Origin: Ovis canadensis
Taxonomy: Eukaryota; Chordata; Mammalia; Artiodactyla; Bovidae
Direction of reading: 5' to 3'
Assembly (NCBI RefSeq): GCF_042477335.2
Contig: NC_091255.1
Span: 18,454,501-18,518,500 of the forward strand
DNA length: 64,000 bases
This document shows, one piece after another, positions 36,828-49,500 of the stretch; the first letter of the stretch is position 1, and the number at the start of each line of letters is the position of its first letter. The notes beneath the pieces are model-generated. The model worked only from the letters and a program-made list of their open reading frames with translations. It was not told the DNA's origin and made no database searches. The position numbers and the translations under genes are program-made.

Positions 36828-37240
36828 TTCATGTTGATGTATGGCAAAACCAATACAATATTGTAAAGTAAAAAAAAAAAATTTTTAATAAAAAGAAAAG
36901 AGTAGAGGAGGGCTTCCCAGGTGGCTCAGTGGTAAAGAATCCACCTGCCAATGCAGGAGACATGGGTTCAATCTCTAATTGGAAAGAACCCACGTGCAAA
37001 GGAGCAGCTGAGTCCATGCACCACAGCTGTTCAGCCTGTGCTCCAGAGCCCGGGAGCAGCAACTACTGAGCCCTGTGCTGCAACTACTGAAGCCCATGTG
37101 CCTAGAACCTACGCTCTGCAACAAGAGAAGCCACCACAATGAGAAGCCCTCACACTCAACTCAAGAGTAGCCTCCGCTCTCTGTAACTAGAGAAAATCCT
37201 ATGCAGCAACAAAGACCCAGTACAAGCCAAAAAAAAAAAG
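36828..37240 (+). mobile_element. L1 3' tail, then tRNA-derived SINE
   Basis: 36828-36895 is the bovine L1 3' end (TTCATGTTGATGTATGGCAA with an A tail). 36910-37240 is a plus-oriented SINE from GGCTTCCCAGGTGGCTCAGT to an A run. Confidence 0.8.
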
Positions 37241-38422
37241 AGTAGGGGAAAATAGACTATATCAAAAGACAAAAACAAGGGGGAGCCCAGGGGAGAATAG
37301 TGACGTCAACTGAAGACAGAAGACAGAAAGGGGAGTGATGCTAAGGAGAAGAGACCGGATGACTTAGAGAAATATTTCTGATTCGTGTATATGAGTACTT
37401 TTTTAATTTAGTCTATTCTACAATGGAATATTCTTATTTCCTCACTTTTTTTTTTTTATCATGTTGTGGTACAGGCTGTTTTGGTTTTTTTTTTAATTGG
37501 CCTTAAATTCTTTTCAAAGCAAAGTAAGTAAAATGGAAGTGTATTTTTCAGTTTACAAAAATAAGAAAAATGCTTTGAGTCATCAGGAAAGAATGAGTTT
37601 CTATCTAGTGTTACCAGTTGGAATCCCACCTAATCTATCAAAAAGAATTTGTAAGTCTCATTACACTTTTGGAAAGGGGACAGTACATGTCTCATCTAGA
37701 TAAAGATTGCTATATATGCTATTAATTGAACAGTTATCCTCTACAGAGTATCTAAAGCTTTTAGTAAAGCAATGATGGTAAAAGAAACCTTAGCTTGCTG
37801 AATCCTCCGTCCTATGTGTGGTGAGAATTCATTATCTTTTAATTTTGGAAAAGCTATGATGATTTTTTAATACAATGTTAATCTAGAAAATATCTCAGAC
37901 TGCATCTTTCTATCCTGACAGATAAGACATATTCTTTTCATTCTCTACTTGTGTCAATTACTATATTTAATTAGAAGGCTATTAGATAGTAATAATGACC
38001 CAGGGCCCAGGACACACACATACGGAAGAGATAAGAGAAAATATTATTTCATTCCTAGATTTTTTTTTTCCATCAAAAAATATTTTCCCAAATGATATAC
38101 ATTGGAATGTGTAGAATTCTTTAGAAATCTGAATGCAGAGGCACTGGAACAACCACCAGGAAATGGCTAGAAAGAGATGACCCACTTTCAGAAGGGTGGT
38201 ATTTTTCCAGCTAATAGTACATGGCAAAGGTAAAGTGTCCAATACTACTCCAAGGCTTATTAGAAAGAAATACACAAACAAGAAATGGTAGTCCTCTGAG
38301 TCCTCTGTCTATAATCTTGGTTCCCATTTGCCCAAAGGCAACAGTATCCACTTTTGTGATTGTTTTCTGGTGTTTACCTCCACGTTTCTAAGTAAAATGT
38401 TTATAATATTGTACTAATTCTT

Positions 38423-38439
38423 CCCCCCCCCCCCCCCCC
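38423..38439. repeat. Poly(C) run of 17
   Basis: Uninterrupted C17, followed by GCCC. Confidence 0.95.
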
Positions 38440-38883
38440 GCCCAGGTTAAACTCGGTATAAATTTAGAGAATTGCTAATTGCTACTTTCTTCTGTCTTCC
38501 CAATGTAACTGTGTCATAATTTTTGGCTGTCATTTGTGTCAAGAGTGTTCTGCTTATGTGTTCCTCTAAGAGTTTCATAGTGTCCTGTGTCATAATTTTT
38601 AATTAAATAAATACTCAATGTTTATGCTATAAAATATTGTGTAACAGCTGATCATTATATATTAACTATGATTTCATTTATTTTCTTATACAACTTTTTC
38701 CTAGACATTGTTTATATGTTTATTTTTTAAGTACTTCTCAGTAACCTGGGCCAAACTTTACAGAAAAATAATAAACTCCACTCAGAATATTCAAATGTAC
38801 TAGGTAATTTATCTATTTCCCTTTTTTTTTTTTTTTTCCTGCTGAAGCCCTCTGTTACACTTGCTTATTTCACTGGCTAAGTA

Positions 38884-39178
38884 AAGGGTCAGTAAACTAG
38901 TATTTTTATGGGTCTCATGAGCTAAAAATGGTTTTTAGAATTTGTAGTAGGTGGGAAAAAAATCAAAAGAAGAATACTTTGTGACATATGAAAACTCTAC
39001 AAAATTCAAATTTCAATAGCCATAAATAACATTTATTGGATTACAGCCGTAGTCATTGTTCATGGCTGTTTTGATGCAGAATTGAGTGGCTGTAGCAGAG
39101 TTGAGTGGTTGATGGCTTGTAAAGCCTAAAATATTTATTATCTAGCCCTTCACAGGAAAGGTTCGCTGACCCCTGCCC
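38884..39178. repeat. hAT-type non-autonomous DNA transposon fossil
   Basis: Ends GGGTCAGTAAACTAG and GGTTCGCTGACCCCTG are imperfect inverted repeats. The interior (AAAGCCTAAAATATTTATTA) matches an old eutherian hAT pattern. Family name not assigned. Confidence 0.6.
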
Positions 39179-39699
39179 TGGGCCCGCTGCAAAACTGTCT
39201 TCCAAGGACTTATGGTCACCATTGTCCTGGAAATTCTCATTATTATCTCACTTCTGCTCTCACACTTGACTGAAACTTTGGCCAGGTATGGGATTGTAAA
39301 CATTCTGCATCAGAACCGCAGGATGGCTATTGAACTCTGATGTCATTCTATTCTCAGGCCTCTGTATCTAGGCAGTGTTTTCTCTGGAAGCTTTTAGAAT
39401 ATCCTCTTTATTTTTGGTGTTCTACATTGACGTGCCTCAATGTGCATCTTTATTCAAATTATGCTGGGTAATTTCAGTATAATTTCAATCTGGAAATTCA
39501 AGTCCTTCAGTTCTAGGGAATATTTTTGTATTGTTTATTTGATAAAATTCTCTCCATATTTTTCTGTTCTCATCTAAAACTTTAATCTTCAAACTGTTCT
39601 ATTACATTTTTTAAATTTCTACTATTTTTAATTTTAAAAACATTTTCTTTTCCTTTTTCAAGGATGCAAGATCTCGATTCTTTTTGGGGGGCCTTGATC

Positions 39700-39970
39700 C
39701 TTTTTAAAATTTATTTTTAATTGATTGATGATTGCTTTACAATACTGGTTTGATATCTGTCTTATATCAACATGAATTAGCCATAGGTGTACATGTGTCC
39801 CTTCCCGCTAGGTTGTTACAGAGCCCTGGTTTGAGTTCCCTGAGTCACACAGCAAATTTTCTTGGGCTGAATATTTTACAAATGTTAGTATATAAGCTTC
39901 CATTCTACTCTCTCCATTCATCTCACCCTCTCCTTCCTTTCCCCCATCCTTGTCCATATCATTTTCTGAA
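39700..39970 (-). mobile_element. L1 3' fragment
   Basis: Reverse L1 3' text: TTGCTTTACAATACTGGTTT, CATGAATTAGCCATAGGTGT. Confidence 0.75.
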
Positions 39971-40519
39971 GTTTTGTGTTGTGTTTTTTTTTTTAGTTTT
40001 CTTCTACTTTCTACATTCTTTCCATTTCCCTCTCTGTTCATTTTGGTCTCTGTTCTTCATATTTAAGACTCTTCCTAAAATGATTGATGATCCTTGGCTG
40101 TTATATGTCAAAGGAAGACACAAAAAAGATAGTTGGTTGGCAGCTCAAAGTACCAGATGTGGATATTGTCAAGCTACAGCCAGTTTCCCTGGAGAAGAAT
40201 CTATTCTCCTCCAGGAGGAATGAGAAGTGTGGGGTTTTAAGGCCAGGAATTAAACTTGGGTGGCTTGTATTTGGGGAGCTGAGCTGAGGAAGGGAATTGA
40301 GTGTCTCACTTTTCAGTTCAGGACCATCCCCTGTCTTCTGAATAGTGACGTAGACATGACCCTACTATGCCTGGTGACCCAAATTCAGCAACTCTAACTT
40401 CTCCAGAGAATAGACTTGCCCATAAAATGAAAACCGGGACACTGCCTAGCTGCATGGACTGGAGGGAAGACGTCAAAGGCCTATCCAGTCATTAAGACTT
40501 TTAATTAATCCAATTAAGC

Positions 40520-40775
40520 CCAATGGCACCCCACTCCAGTACTCTTGCCTGGAAAATCCCATGGATGGAGGAGCCTGGTGGGCTGCAGTCCATGGGGTCA
40601 CTGAGGGTCGGACACGACTTCACTTTCACTTTCACTTTTCACTTTTCATTCACTGGAGAAGGAAATGGCAACCCACTCTAGTGTTCTTGCCTGGAGAATC
40701 CAGGGACGGCAGAGCCTGGTGGGCTGCCGTCTATGGAGTCGCACAGAGTCGGACACAACTGAAGTGACTTAGCAG
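40520..40775 (+). mobile_element. Bov-A2 SINE
   Basis: Dimer from CCAATGGCACCCCACTCCAG to CACAACTGAAGTGACTTAGC. Confidence 0.88.
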
Positions 40776-41374
40776 CCAAACCTCCCCAAAGGGACTTGGT
40801 GCTTTCAAGTCTGAAACTTCTCTGAGTTCTGGGATTTGTCTTGCTTCCTTTTGGCTTCTCTACCATCCAGTCAAGCCTCAGCTTTCCTCTGTTCTGCCAA
40901 GTCAGTTACCACTGTTCCATTTTCCAAGATTCTGTTCACACGTATCATCTATTATAGTATCTGTTCCTATTCTTTGTCCTATGAGTTTATGCCTTTTTTA
41001 TTCCTTTACTGTCTTTTTCATGATGTTTCAGAAGGGAGTACACCTTTTCTTATAAATTTTATATAGCCAATTGAGTCCCATAAAATGCTATTACGAATTT
41101 TTTTTATAGACTTCATTTGTAACCAACCTATGGTTGCAGTCTATGAACAAGCTTAGTCCTGATAGGAATCTTGGTTAATATTTTCATTTACTCTGTGAAC
41201 TAAGACAAACGTGAAACACAAAGATTTATGGTGGAACTTCCATTTCAGTAAGCAATTTCTGATAAATAATCATTTTCAAATACTGGAGTAATACTCAATT
41301 TTTCTGCCATTCAAAATGTAATGACTACAGACAAGATATACTGTTAAGTTTAATCTGACCTATTAACGTTTTTT

Positions 41375-41698
41375 ATCACTTTTTTTACTCATTTACTTAT
41401 TTATTTATTGGCCATGTTGCACAGCATGTGGGATCTTAGTTCCCTGACCAGGCGTCAAACCTATACCCCCTGCATTGGAACACAGCCTTAAACACTGGGC
41501 TGCCAGAGAAGCCCTCATCACTTTCTTAACAGTGAACAAAATAATAAATCAAGCCCTCATTTGTAGGGGTTTGTGTTTGGTTTTTTTTTTTGACCCTGAA
41601 GCTCGAGGGATCTTAGTTCCCCTACCGGGTATCAAAGCCATGCTCCCTACAGGGGAAATGTGGAATCCTAACCACTGGGCTGCCAGGGGATTCCCACA
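41375..41698 (-). mobile_element. Two tRNA-derived SINEs
   Basis: 41375-41515 (GTGGGATCTTAGTTCCCTGA) and 41583-41698 (TCTTAGTTCCCCTACCGGGT), both reverse. Confidence 0.72.
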
Positions 41699-41714
41699 TT
41701 TGTAGTGTTTTATA

Positions 41715-41905
41715 ATAGGGATTCCCTGGTGACTCAGATGGTAAAGCATCTGCCTGCAATGCAGATGGGTTTGATCCCAGGTCAGGAAGATACCCTGGAG
41801 AAGGAAATGGCAACCCACTACAGTACTCTTGCCTAGAAAATTCCAAGGATGGAGGAACCTGGTGGGCTCGCAAAGAGTCGGACACAACTAAGTGACTTCA
41901 CTTTT
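41715..41905 (+). mobile_element. Bov-tA SINE
   Basis: GGATTCCCTGGTGACTCAGA head; body ends GTCGGACACAACTAAGTGAC. Confidence 0.88.
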
Positions 41906-42490
41906 TACGATAACCATGGTATAAATTCTCCCAGCATGGCCAGTTTTTAAGTTTCCATTGTGAAGTCCTTGAATGTGGCATTGGGAGGAAATGAGCAGTA
42001 ATATATCTAAAGCATTTTCACTATATAGATAAAATAATTTAAAAACATTAAGAGCATACATACTAGTAAAACCTTTATGAAATGCTGAGTTTTGTATACT
42101 TATAAATACCTTTTAAGATCTAAATTATCTAAAATCTAAATTACCTAATTATAAGTTTATATAATTTAAATGGTAGATTTAACAGACTTCCTAAAAATGT
42201 AACAGTAAGTACCAATCCCAGCACATCATTAAAGCACAGGTTGAGGTAGAGAGTCAATCCACCGAGTTTAACCAGAATGTCCAGCTCCTTTTAAAGTCTG
42301 TTTTCATAACTGAGGGATTGGTGAATATAGGAAAAAGGGAAGCAGGAGGCCAGTTCTCTTTGTCAGTTTGATCCCTAACAAAAGACGTCAAGGCGAGAGT
42401 GGGAACAGGAACAGAGGAGGGAGGGCTGTGAAGAGCAGCTGAAAGACAGCAAGGGGAGGTTACTATGGAAATCTCAGATCCAGGGGAATC

Positions 42491-42673
42491 CTAGTCAGTG
42501 AACTCTGCCTTGGATAGAGGTTTCTTCATATAATAGTCTCGGCCATGGATTTGATGAGGTTTAACTTCTTTTCTAACAACCATAAGTTTTTTGTTGCTTC
42601 CTGAGGCTTTCCTAAATATCTTCATTTCAAGTATTTTTGCTTTACGGTTTTTTTTAATCAATCTTTTAGACAT
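42491..42673 (-). other. Unassigned 60-codon lysine-rich ORF
   Basis: Opens MSKRLIKKNRKAKILEMKIF and ends KKPLSKAEFTD. Very basic, with 17 lysines. In-frame stop just upstream and no convincing splice signals. It is antisense to PRR11 intron 1 and outside recognised repeats. I do not recognise it. It may be chance, or a fragment of a processed pseudogene. Confidence 0.2.
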
Positions 42674-43269
42674 CCCTTGTGTTTAACACTCCCTGTTTAG
42701 CCTTCCTTCATTACTTCAGTGAAAAGGAAAAGTGATATAATAAATGTGAAATCAGCTATCTTGAGGTATGTCTCCCAAGCCTTTAAGAACAATTAAGAAA
42801 AATGTTAATCTGAGGCCTGGCAATTAGTTAAATAAGATGCTATCAAGAATCTTTACTCCTATAACAGTTGTTGATACACACGCTGTCACATGTTGCCATG
42901 AAGGGTGGCCTCTGTGGAGCTAAAGCATTTCTTAGTCTTGAATACCCACAGTGGGGCTGGGGGAGGTTCTTTAGTCCTTGGAATCTGGGAGTTTAGCAAG
43001 CCTAGAGCTGCATACCAAGTGCTGGAGAGTTACAGGGTGAACAAATGAGGGATGAACGTGTATTTTAAAGACCAATTGTTCCTATTCAAATGTAAGTTCG
43101 AAGAGAAGGAGGCCCAGCCCTTGAGACCATTTTTAGTTCTGCTGCTTGAATAAGGACATCTTTGTTCCTCAGGTAGCAACAGCTAAAACCAGCGAAACCC
43201 TTCTTCACGTCAAGCCAGCTCTGACTTAATTTTCTTCAGAAAAGGATTTGGATTAAAATCTAAATATAC

Positions 43270-43545
43270 TAGTTAGTGTTTATTTTTTAATTAATTTGTT
43301 GTAGTATAGTTGTTTTACAATGTTGTCTTACTGTCTGCTGTACAGCAAAGTGAATCAGCTATACATATACATAGATCCCCTCTTTTTTTGGATTTCCTTC
43401 CCATTTAGGTGACCACAGAGCCTTGAGTAGAGTTCCTTTAGAGGAACTAAAGTTCTCATTAGTTATCGGCTCTATGCATAGTAGTGTATATATGTCAATC
43501 CCAATCTCTCAATTCATCTCCCACCCCTCTTTCGCCCCTTGATAT
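43270..43545 (-). mobile_element. L1 3' fragment
   Basis: GTACAGCAAAGTGAATCAGC and TCAATCCCAATCTCTCAATT, reverse L1 3' end. Confidence 0.75.
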
Positions 43546-43552
43546 CAATATG

Positions 43553-43757
43553 CGGTGCTGAGAAGTCGCCTAAGCTGTATCCAACTCTATATGACCCTAT
43601 GGACTGCAGCCTGCCAGGCTCCTCCGTCTGGGATTCTCCAGGCAAGGATACTGGAGTGTGTTGCCATGCCCTCCTCCAGGGGATCTTCCGACTCAGGGAT
43701 TGAATCTGCATCTCCTGCACTGCAGGCAGATTCTTTACCACTGAGCCACCAGGGATA
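43553..43757 (-). mobile_element. Bov-tA SINE
   Basis: GGTGCTGAGAAGTCGCCTAA through TTTACCACTGAGCCACCAGG. Confidence 0.85.
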
Positions 43758-44377
43758 ACACTCACCGATATCAATATATGAGTGTTTTAAAATAAATGTT
43801 TTGAAACACCCATATCTTAGATTTGGGATAGTTATTATTATCTTGTATATCACCTAGGACAAACATGGTCTTTGGAGACGTACAGATTTGAACTTAATGC
43901 TTTAGTGCATTCCATTGGATAAATCATTTCATCTTTCTAAGCCTTGATTTATTCGGATTTAAATGGTAACGAAAATTCTCTTACTCAGGGAAAATACCTT
44001 GCACAACAATGAAGATTCACTGAAAATTTGTATGTGAAGTTGCCTAAAAGTAAACGGGCATCCAATAAAAGGTTAATTTAGTTTTTCTTTCACTACCAAC
44101 TCCACCAAGTTCCATGGATGCTCAGTAAATGTTACCAGCAAAGAAATTTACTTCCTTTTAAAAACTGACACTACCCAGCTGTTGCCTTCTTATCTTCTCT
44201 GTTATTGTTACCAAACCAAATTCAGATCCACTTGCCCAACTCAGAGCACAGCTCATCAACTGACCCTACATTGTGATGAAGGAAACTACAGTGTTCATTG
44301 CAGGATACCAAACAAGGAGAAAGGGCAGCTAATGCTCAAAAGATCTGAACTCCTCACTGGCTTTCAGGCAAGGATTT

Positions 44378-44492
44378 TTTTTTTTTTTGGTCTTACTGCA
44401 CATGGCATGTGGGAATTCCCTGACCAGGGAACGAAACCACACACCCTGCAGTGCAAAGTCTTTAACTACTGAACATCCAGGGAAAACCCAGG
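44378..44492 (-). mobile_element. tRNA-derived SINE
   Basis: T-run start, GGGAATTCCCTGACCAGGGA core, ends TGAACATCCAGGGAAAACCC. Confidence 0.72.
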
Positions 44493-44570
44493 CAAAGATT
44501 TGTCAAGGCAGCATTAAGGCTGAGGGTCGTAGGGTACCTGCTCAGCTGATGGACTTTCTTCTGTTTGCTT

Positions 44571-44624
44571 GGTGGTAAGGTAATAAGGTGATGTTTAGGT
44601 GGTAAGGTAATAAGGTGATGTTCA
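44571..44624. repeat. 27-bp tandem duplication
   Basis: GGTGGTAAGGTAATAAGGTG followed by ATGTTTA/ATGTTCA, repeated exactly twice at 44571-44597 and 44598-44624 with one mismatch. Confidence 0.9.
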
Positions 44625-45159
44625 TCACCATTTATGCTTCTCACCAGTTTGGGGTCTAAGTGCTTGTGGTCGGCATGTAGTCAGCATCTTTCACCTGGGT
44701 TGGCAGGGTGCAGGGGTGTCCTTAGTTTCTGCAAGACAACACAAAGATATGCATCAGTTGTTACATATATCCCATGAGGAAGAATTAGTTTTGTGACTGT
44801 TTTATCTCTGAACTACTGTTTAAGCTCTTATTACTTTTTTTGCTTGACTGCTTTTCCTTTGATTCTGCACTCCCTCACTTCTCTAATTAGTAGCTGTTTG
44901 AGTCTGCTCTTTGGAACTTGAGGGACATCTGGGAGACTGAAGCCTTTTTTCTACAAATGAGACAAAGGAGACAAAAAAGGCCTTTTGCATTGGGAAGGCC
45001 CTGCAAGGTCCTGCTTGATTTCATTATGAAGAAATTTACTTGACTGAGCAAAGAATAGCAAAACAAAACCAAAACAAAATTAGAGTAACATAATGCCAAA
45101 GCCAAGGTATTTTCAGAGATAGTTTAGATCTGAGTTTAACTTTTCCCCCAGTTCAGGGT

Positions 45160-45265
45160 GGTCTCAAATGGCCATGGGGTTGCCACAGCCTATGATGCCT
45201 TGAAGTGGGACCTCAGTTCCCTGACCAAGGACTGAACCTGGGCCGCAGCGCTCAGCCTGGCACTT
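45160..45265 (-). mobile_element. tRNA-derived SINE fragment
   Basis: TCAGTTCCCTGACCAAGGAC core. Confidence 0.6.
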
Positions 45266-45504
45266 GTCTGCTTTGAAGAAAGATTTCAGCAAAGAGGTGA
45301 AAAGCAGTGAGGCAAGTAACGTGCTTATTAGGAGAGAAGATACATGTAGAGAAAGCACAGGCAGGCTCAGAGAGAGAAAGTTGCACACTTTCGAGATGGA
45401 TTAAATTGCTTATACAGGGTCAGTTCTTCCTGGTGTCCTCTGGCCAATCATCTTGCTTTGACTTTGAGTCCCTATTTAGTCTGGGTCAGGGCCCTCCCTT
45501 CGTT

Positions 45505-45700
45505 GGAAAAGACCCTGATGCTGGGAAGGATTGAGGACAGGAGAAGAGGGAGACAGAGGATGAGATGGTTGGATGGCATGACTGAGTCAATGGACATGAG
45601 TTTGAGTAAACTGCAGGAGATAGAGAAGGACAGGGATCCCCTGCCTGCTGCTGTCCATGGGGTCACAGAGTTAGATACAACTTAGGGAATGAACAACACC
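45505..45700 (+). mobile_element. BovB 3'-end fragment
   Basis: Encodes the BovB C-terminus ([20 protein letters not shown]), up to GGTCACAGAGTTAGATACAA. Confidence 0.85.
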
Positions 45701-45974
45701 AGGGCCCTCCCTTGTATGCCTGTGCATCGTTTAGCCAAAATGGATTCCAGTGCAAGAGCCTCTGAGAAGTTACAAATTTGGATTTAGTGCTTTACTGCAT
45801 TACAGAACATAATATGGTCTGGCTCCCCTTCCCCTGAGGGTCTTTTCTGCACATGCATAGCTTAGGAGCCTCCTAGACCTCAAGAATGAGAAATATGTGG
45901 TCTCTGTCTTTTATCTAAACAGGACTCAACTCTTTCTTGCTCTTGCCATTATCTTTATCTTGAAACATCTGTCA

Positions 45975-46150
45975 GGACTTCCTGGTGATCCAGTGGTTGA
46001 GAATCTGTCTTCTAATGCAAGGCACGCAGGTTCAGTCCCTGGTTGGGGAACTAAGATCTCACAAGCTGCAGGGCAACTAAGCCTGCTTGCTGCAAATAGA
46101 GAAGCCCCCGTGTGCCGCAACAAACACCCAGTGCAGCCAAAAAGGAAAGA
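45975..46150 (+). mobile_element. tRNA-derived SINE
   Basis: GGACTTCCTGGTGATCCAGT head and CCAGTGCAGCCAAAAAGGAA tail, 230 bp before PRR11 coding exon 2. Confidence 0.75.
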
Positions 46151-46385
46151 AAAGTAATGTCTGTCTACCGGGGGCAGAGTCCAGCTGCTCAGCCTAGGGT
46201 CCCTCTATCTCCTGCTTCAGGCGCACTTCTGGGTTGCTGGTGGTGACCGGTTTGCTAACCACGATGATGGCTACAAGGATGTGTTCATTTTGTGATAATG
46301 CGTTGACCTATACAGTCAAAAATTATATTTTTTTCTGTGTATTATTCTTCAATTAAAAAATGTAAATATTTTCTCTACAGAAATC

Positions 46386-46513
46386 ATGCCCAAATTCAAA
46401 CAGCGAAGAAGAAAGCTAAAAGCCAAAGCGAAAAGATTATTCAAAAGAAAAGAAGCCTCTCACTTCCAATCTAAGCTAGATACACCTCCTCCTCCGCCAC
46501 CCTCACCAGAAAG
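46386..46513 (+). CDS. PRR11: PRR11 coding exon (exon 2, start codon)
   Basis: The acceptor TTTTCTCTACAG ends at 46380 and the ATG is at 46386. It reads [20 protein letters not shown] and on to [10 protein letters not shown], ending at donor AAG|GTAAGG (46514). 128 coding bases, leaving two bases of an Arg codon. The first 22 residues are strongly basic and probably direct nuclear import. The start is supported by family identity and by the acceptor 5 bp upstream. Confidence 0.95.
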
Positions 46514-49500
46514 GTAAGGCATAATGTGGAACAGAGAAAATGTTAAAAATCTGATCAGTTTGGGAGCAAGTCACCAGATGTATCAATGAAAAATACAGAA
46601 CGCCACTTAATTTGAATTTCAGATAACCAATGAATGATTTTTTTTTGTATTATCCCTGCAACATTTGAAATACACTAAAAAAATTATTTTTTAGTACTTG
46701 TTCATTTTTTATCTGAAATTAAATTTTAGCTGAGCATCCTGATTTTCATGTGGCAACCATAGTTTAAGAGTTCAAATGAGGGACTACCCCAGTGGCCCAG
46801 TGGCTAGGATTCCAGGGGCCTAGATTCAATCCCTGTTCTGGGAACTAGATCCCACATGCGGCAACTGAGTTCACAGTCCGCAAATAACCTACAAATCGTG
46901 ATGAAGAGGGAAGATCCTGTGTGCTGCAGCTAAGACGTGGTGCAGCCAAATAAATAAAAATTAATTTTTTTTTAGAAAAAGAGTTCAAACGAAGTAAAAC
47001 ATCTCAAGGAATTGTGTTTGAGGTTTTATTGTTGTTCTGTTGCTAAGTCCTTCACTATCTTCCGGAGTCTGCCCAAACTGATGTCCACTGAGTAGGTAGG
47101 TGATGCCATCCAACCGTCTCATCCTCTGTCGTCCCCTTCTCCTCCTGCCCTCAATCTTTCCCATCATCAGGGTCTTTTCTAATGAGCTGGCTCTTCGCAC
47201 AGTAACTATTTTCTACTTTCCTACTCAGTTGTATAAATCTGGTAACTAAGTGATGAAAGAGGGGTATACAGCTGGAACTTAAACCTTCATTTTGGTAAAG
47301 TTCAGTCATTTATTCTCTGGGACTCAGGGCTTAAATATGTTATTAAAAGAGACTCTGAGGTCTAAGAACTCTAGGGTGGTAGTTTTCACAATAACATACT
47401 TTACACATTTTGTTTTTAAAGGTCTCTTTGCAGAAAAAAATTTGAAACAAACAGACAAAAAATCAGTAAGCATGATAACATCCTTGACTCCTCTCTCTCC
47501 TGAATGTTGCAAAAGTCCCCCAGCTGGCCTTCCTATTCTGCCCTTGCCCCCTTTGCAGTGTATTTCAACACAGCATTCAAAGTGAGCCTACTAAAATCAT
47601 GTCATGTTGGTCTTCTACAGTGAAAGTTCTTTGTATAATCCACAAAGCCTTTATGGTCTGCTTCACATTATCCATTAATCCTCTTCCCTCCTTCTTTCTA
47701 CCCTAGTCCAGCCTCCTTGCTACTCCTCAAACACCTCAGACAGGCACCCACCCCAGGGCCTTTGTACCTACTGTTACCCTTGTCTGGAATGTTCTTTTCC
47801 CCAAATATTTGCTTTGCTAGTTTATTTCATTAAGCTTTGCTCTCAAAAGCCGCCTTCTCAATGAGACATTCTGTGATTACCCTACTGAAATGTTCACCTA
47901 CAGGCAACATTTTACATTCCCACTATCTTGTTTTATCTTTTTCTCCTTAGCATTTGTTCACTACCTGGGTTCAGTTCAGTTGCTCACTCGTGTGTGACTC
48001 TTTGTGACCCTCTGAACTGCAGCATGCCAGGCCTCCCTGTCCATCACCAACTCCCAGAGCTTGCGCAAACTCATGTACATTGAACTGTCATCCAACTGTC
48101 TTCATCCTCTGTCGTCCCCTTCTCCTCCTGCCTTCAATCTTTCCCAGCATCAGGGTCTTTTCCAGTGAGTCAGTTCTTTGCATCAGGTGGCCAAAGTATA
48201 GGAGCTTCAGCTTCAGCATCAGTCCTTCCAATGAATATTCAGGACTGATTTCCTTTAGGATGCACTGGTTTGATCTTCTTGCAGTCCAAGGGACTCTCAC
48301 GTCTTCTCCAACACCACAGTTCAGAAGCATCAATTCTTTGGTGCTCAGCTTTCTTTATACTCCAACTATCACATCCATACATGACTACTGGTAAAGCTAT
48401 AGTTTTGACTAGATGGACCTTTGCTGGCAAAGTAATGTCTCGGCTTTCTAATATGCTGTCTAGGTTGGTCATAACTTTTCTTCCAAGGAGCAAGCGTCTT
48501 TTAATTTCACGGCTGCAGTCACCATTTGCAGTGATTTTGGAGCCCCCAAATATAAAGTCTGCCACTGTTTCCATTGTTTCCCCATCTATTTGCATGAAGT
48601 GATGGGACCAGATGCCATGACCTTACTTTTCTGAATGTTGAATTTTAAGCGAACTTTTTCAGTCTCCTCTTTCACTTTCATTGAGAGGCTTTTTAGTTCT
48701 TTTATGCTTTCTGCCATAAGAGTGGTGTCATCTATGTATCTGAGGTTATTTATATTTTACCCGGCAGTCTTGATTCCCGCCTGTGCTTCATCCAACATGG
48801 CATTTTTCATGATGTACTCTGCATATACGTTAAATAAGCAGGGTGAAAATATACAGCCTTGTACTCCTTTCCCAATTTGGAACCACTCTGTTGTTCCATG
48901 TCCAGTTCTAACTGTTGCTTCCTGATCTGCATACAGACTTCTCAGGAGGCAGGTAAGGTGGTCCAGTATTTCCATCTCTTGAAGAATTTTCCACAGTTTG
49001 TTGTGATCCACACAGTCAAAGGCTTTGGTATAGTCAATAAAGCAGAAGTAGATGTTTTCCTGGAACTCTCTTGTTTTTTGATGATCCAATGTATGTTAGC
49101 CATTTGATCTCTGGTTCCTCTGTCTTTTCTAAATCCAGCTTGAATATCTGGAAGTTCATGGCTCACATACTGTTGAAGCCTGGCTTGGAGAATTTTGAGC
49201 ATTACTTTACTAGCATGTGAGATGAGTGCAACTGTGCCATAGTTTGAGCATTCTTTGGCATTGCCTTTCTTTGGGATTGGAATCAAAACTGACCTTTTCC
49301 AGTCCTGTGGCCACTGCTGAGTTTTCCAAATTTGCTGGCATAGTGAGTGCAGCACTTTCACAGCATCAGCTTTCAGGATTTGAAATTACTCAGCTGGAAT
49401 TTCATTGCCTCCACTACCTTTGTTCATAGTGATGCTTCCTAAGGCCCACTTGACTTCACACTCCAGGATGTCTGGCTCTAGGTGAGTGATCACACCATTG

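Larger units (their letters stand above)
32300..46380 (+). other. PRR11: PRR11 intron 1
   Basis: 14-kb intron. Repeats: MER5-like (32574-32715), Bov-A (33615-33752), inverted L1 (33900-34378), Bov-A2 and BovB (34566-36161), Bov-tA, L1 tail and SINE (36424-37240), hAT-like (38884-39178), L1 (39700-39970), SINEs (40520-41905), L1 and Bov-tA (43270-43757) and SINE/BovB pieces (44378-46150). Stretches 37250-38420 and 41910-43260 show no recognised repeat and no gene beyond the unassigned 60-codon ORF at 42491-42673. Confidence 0.75.

Noticed and set aside
39732-40223. 163-codon plus-strand ORF
   Set aside because: Crosses a reversed L1 3' end into intronic DNA; no family match or splice context.
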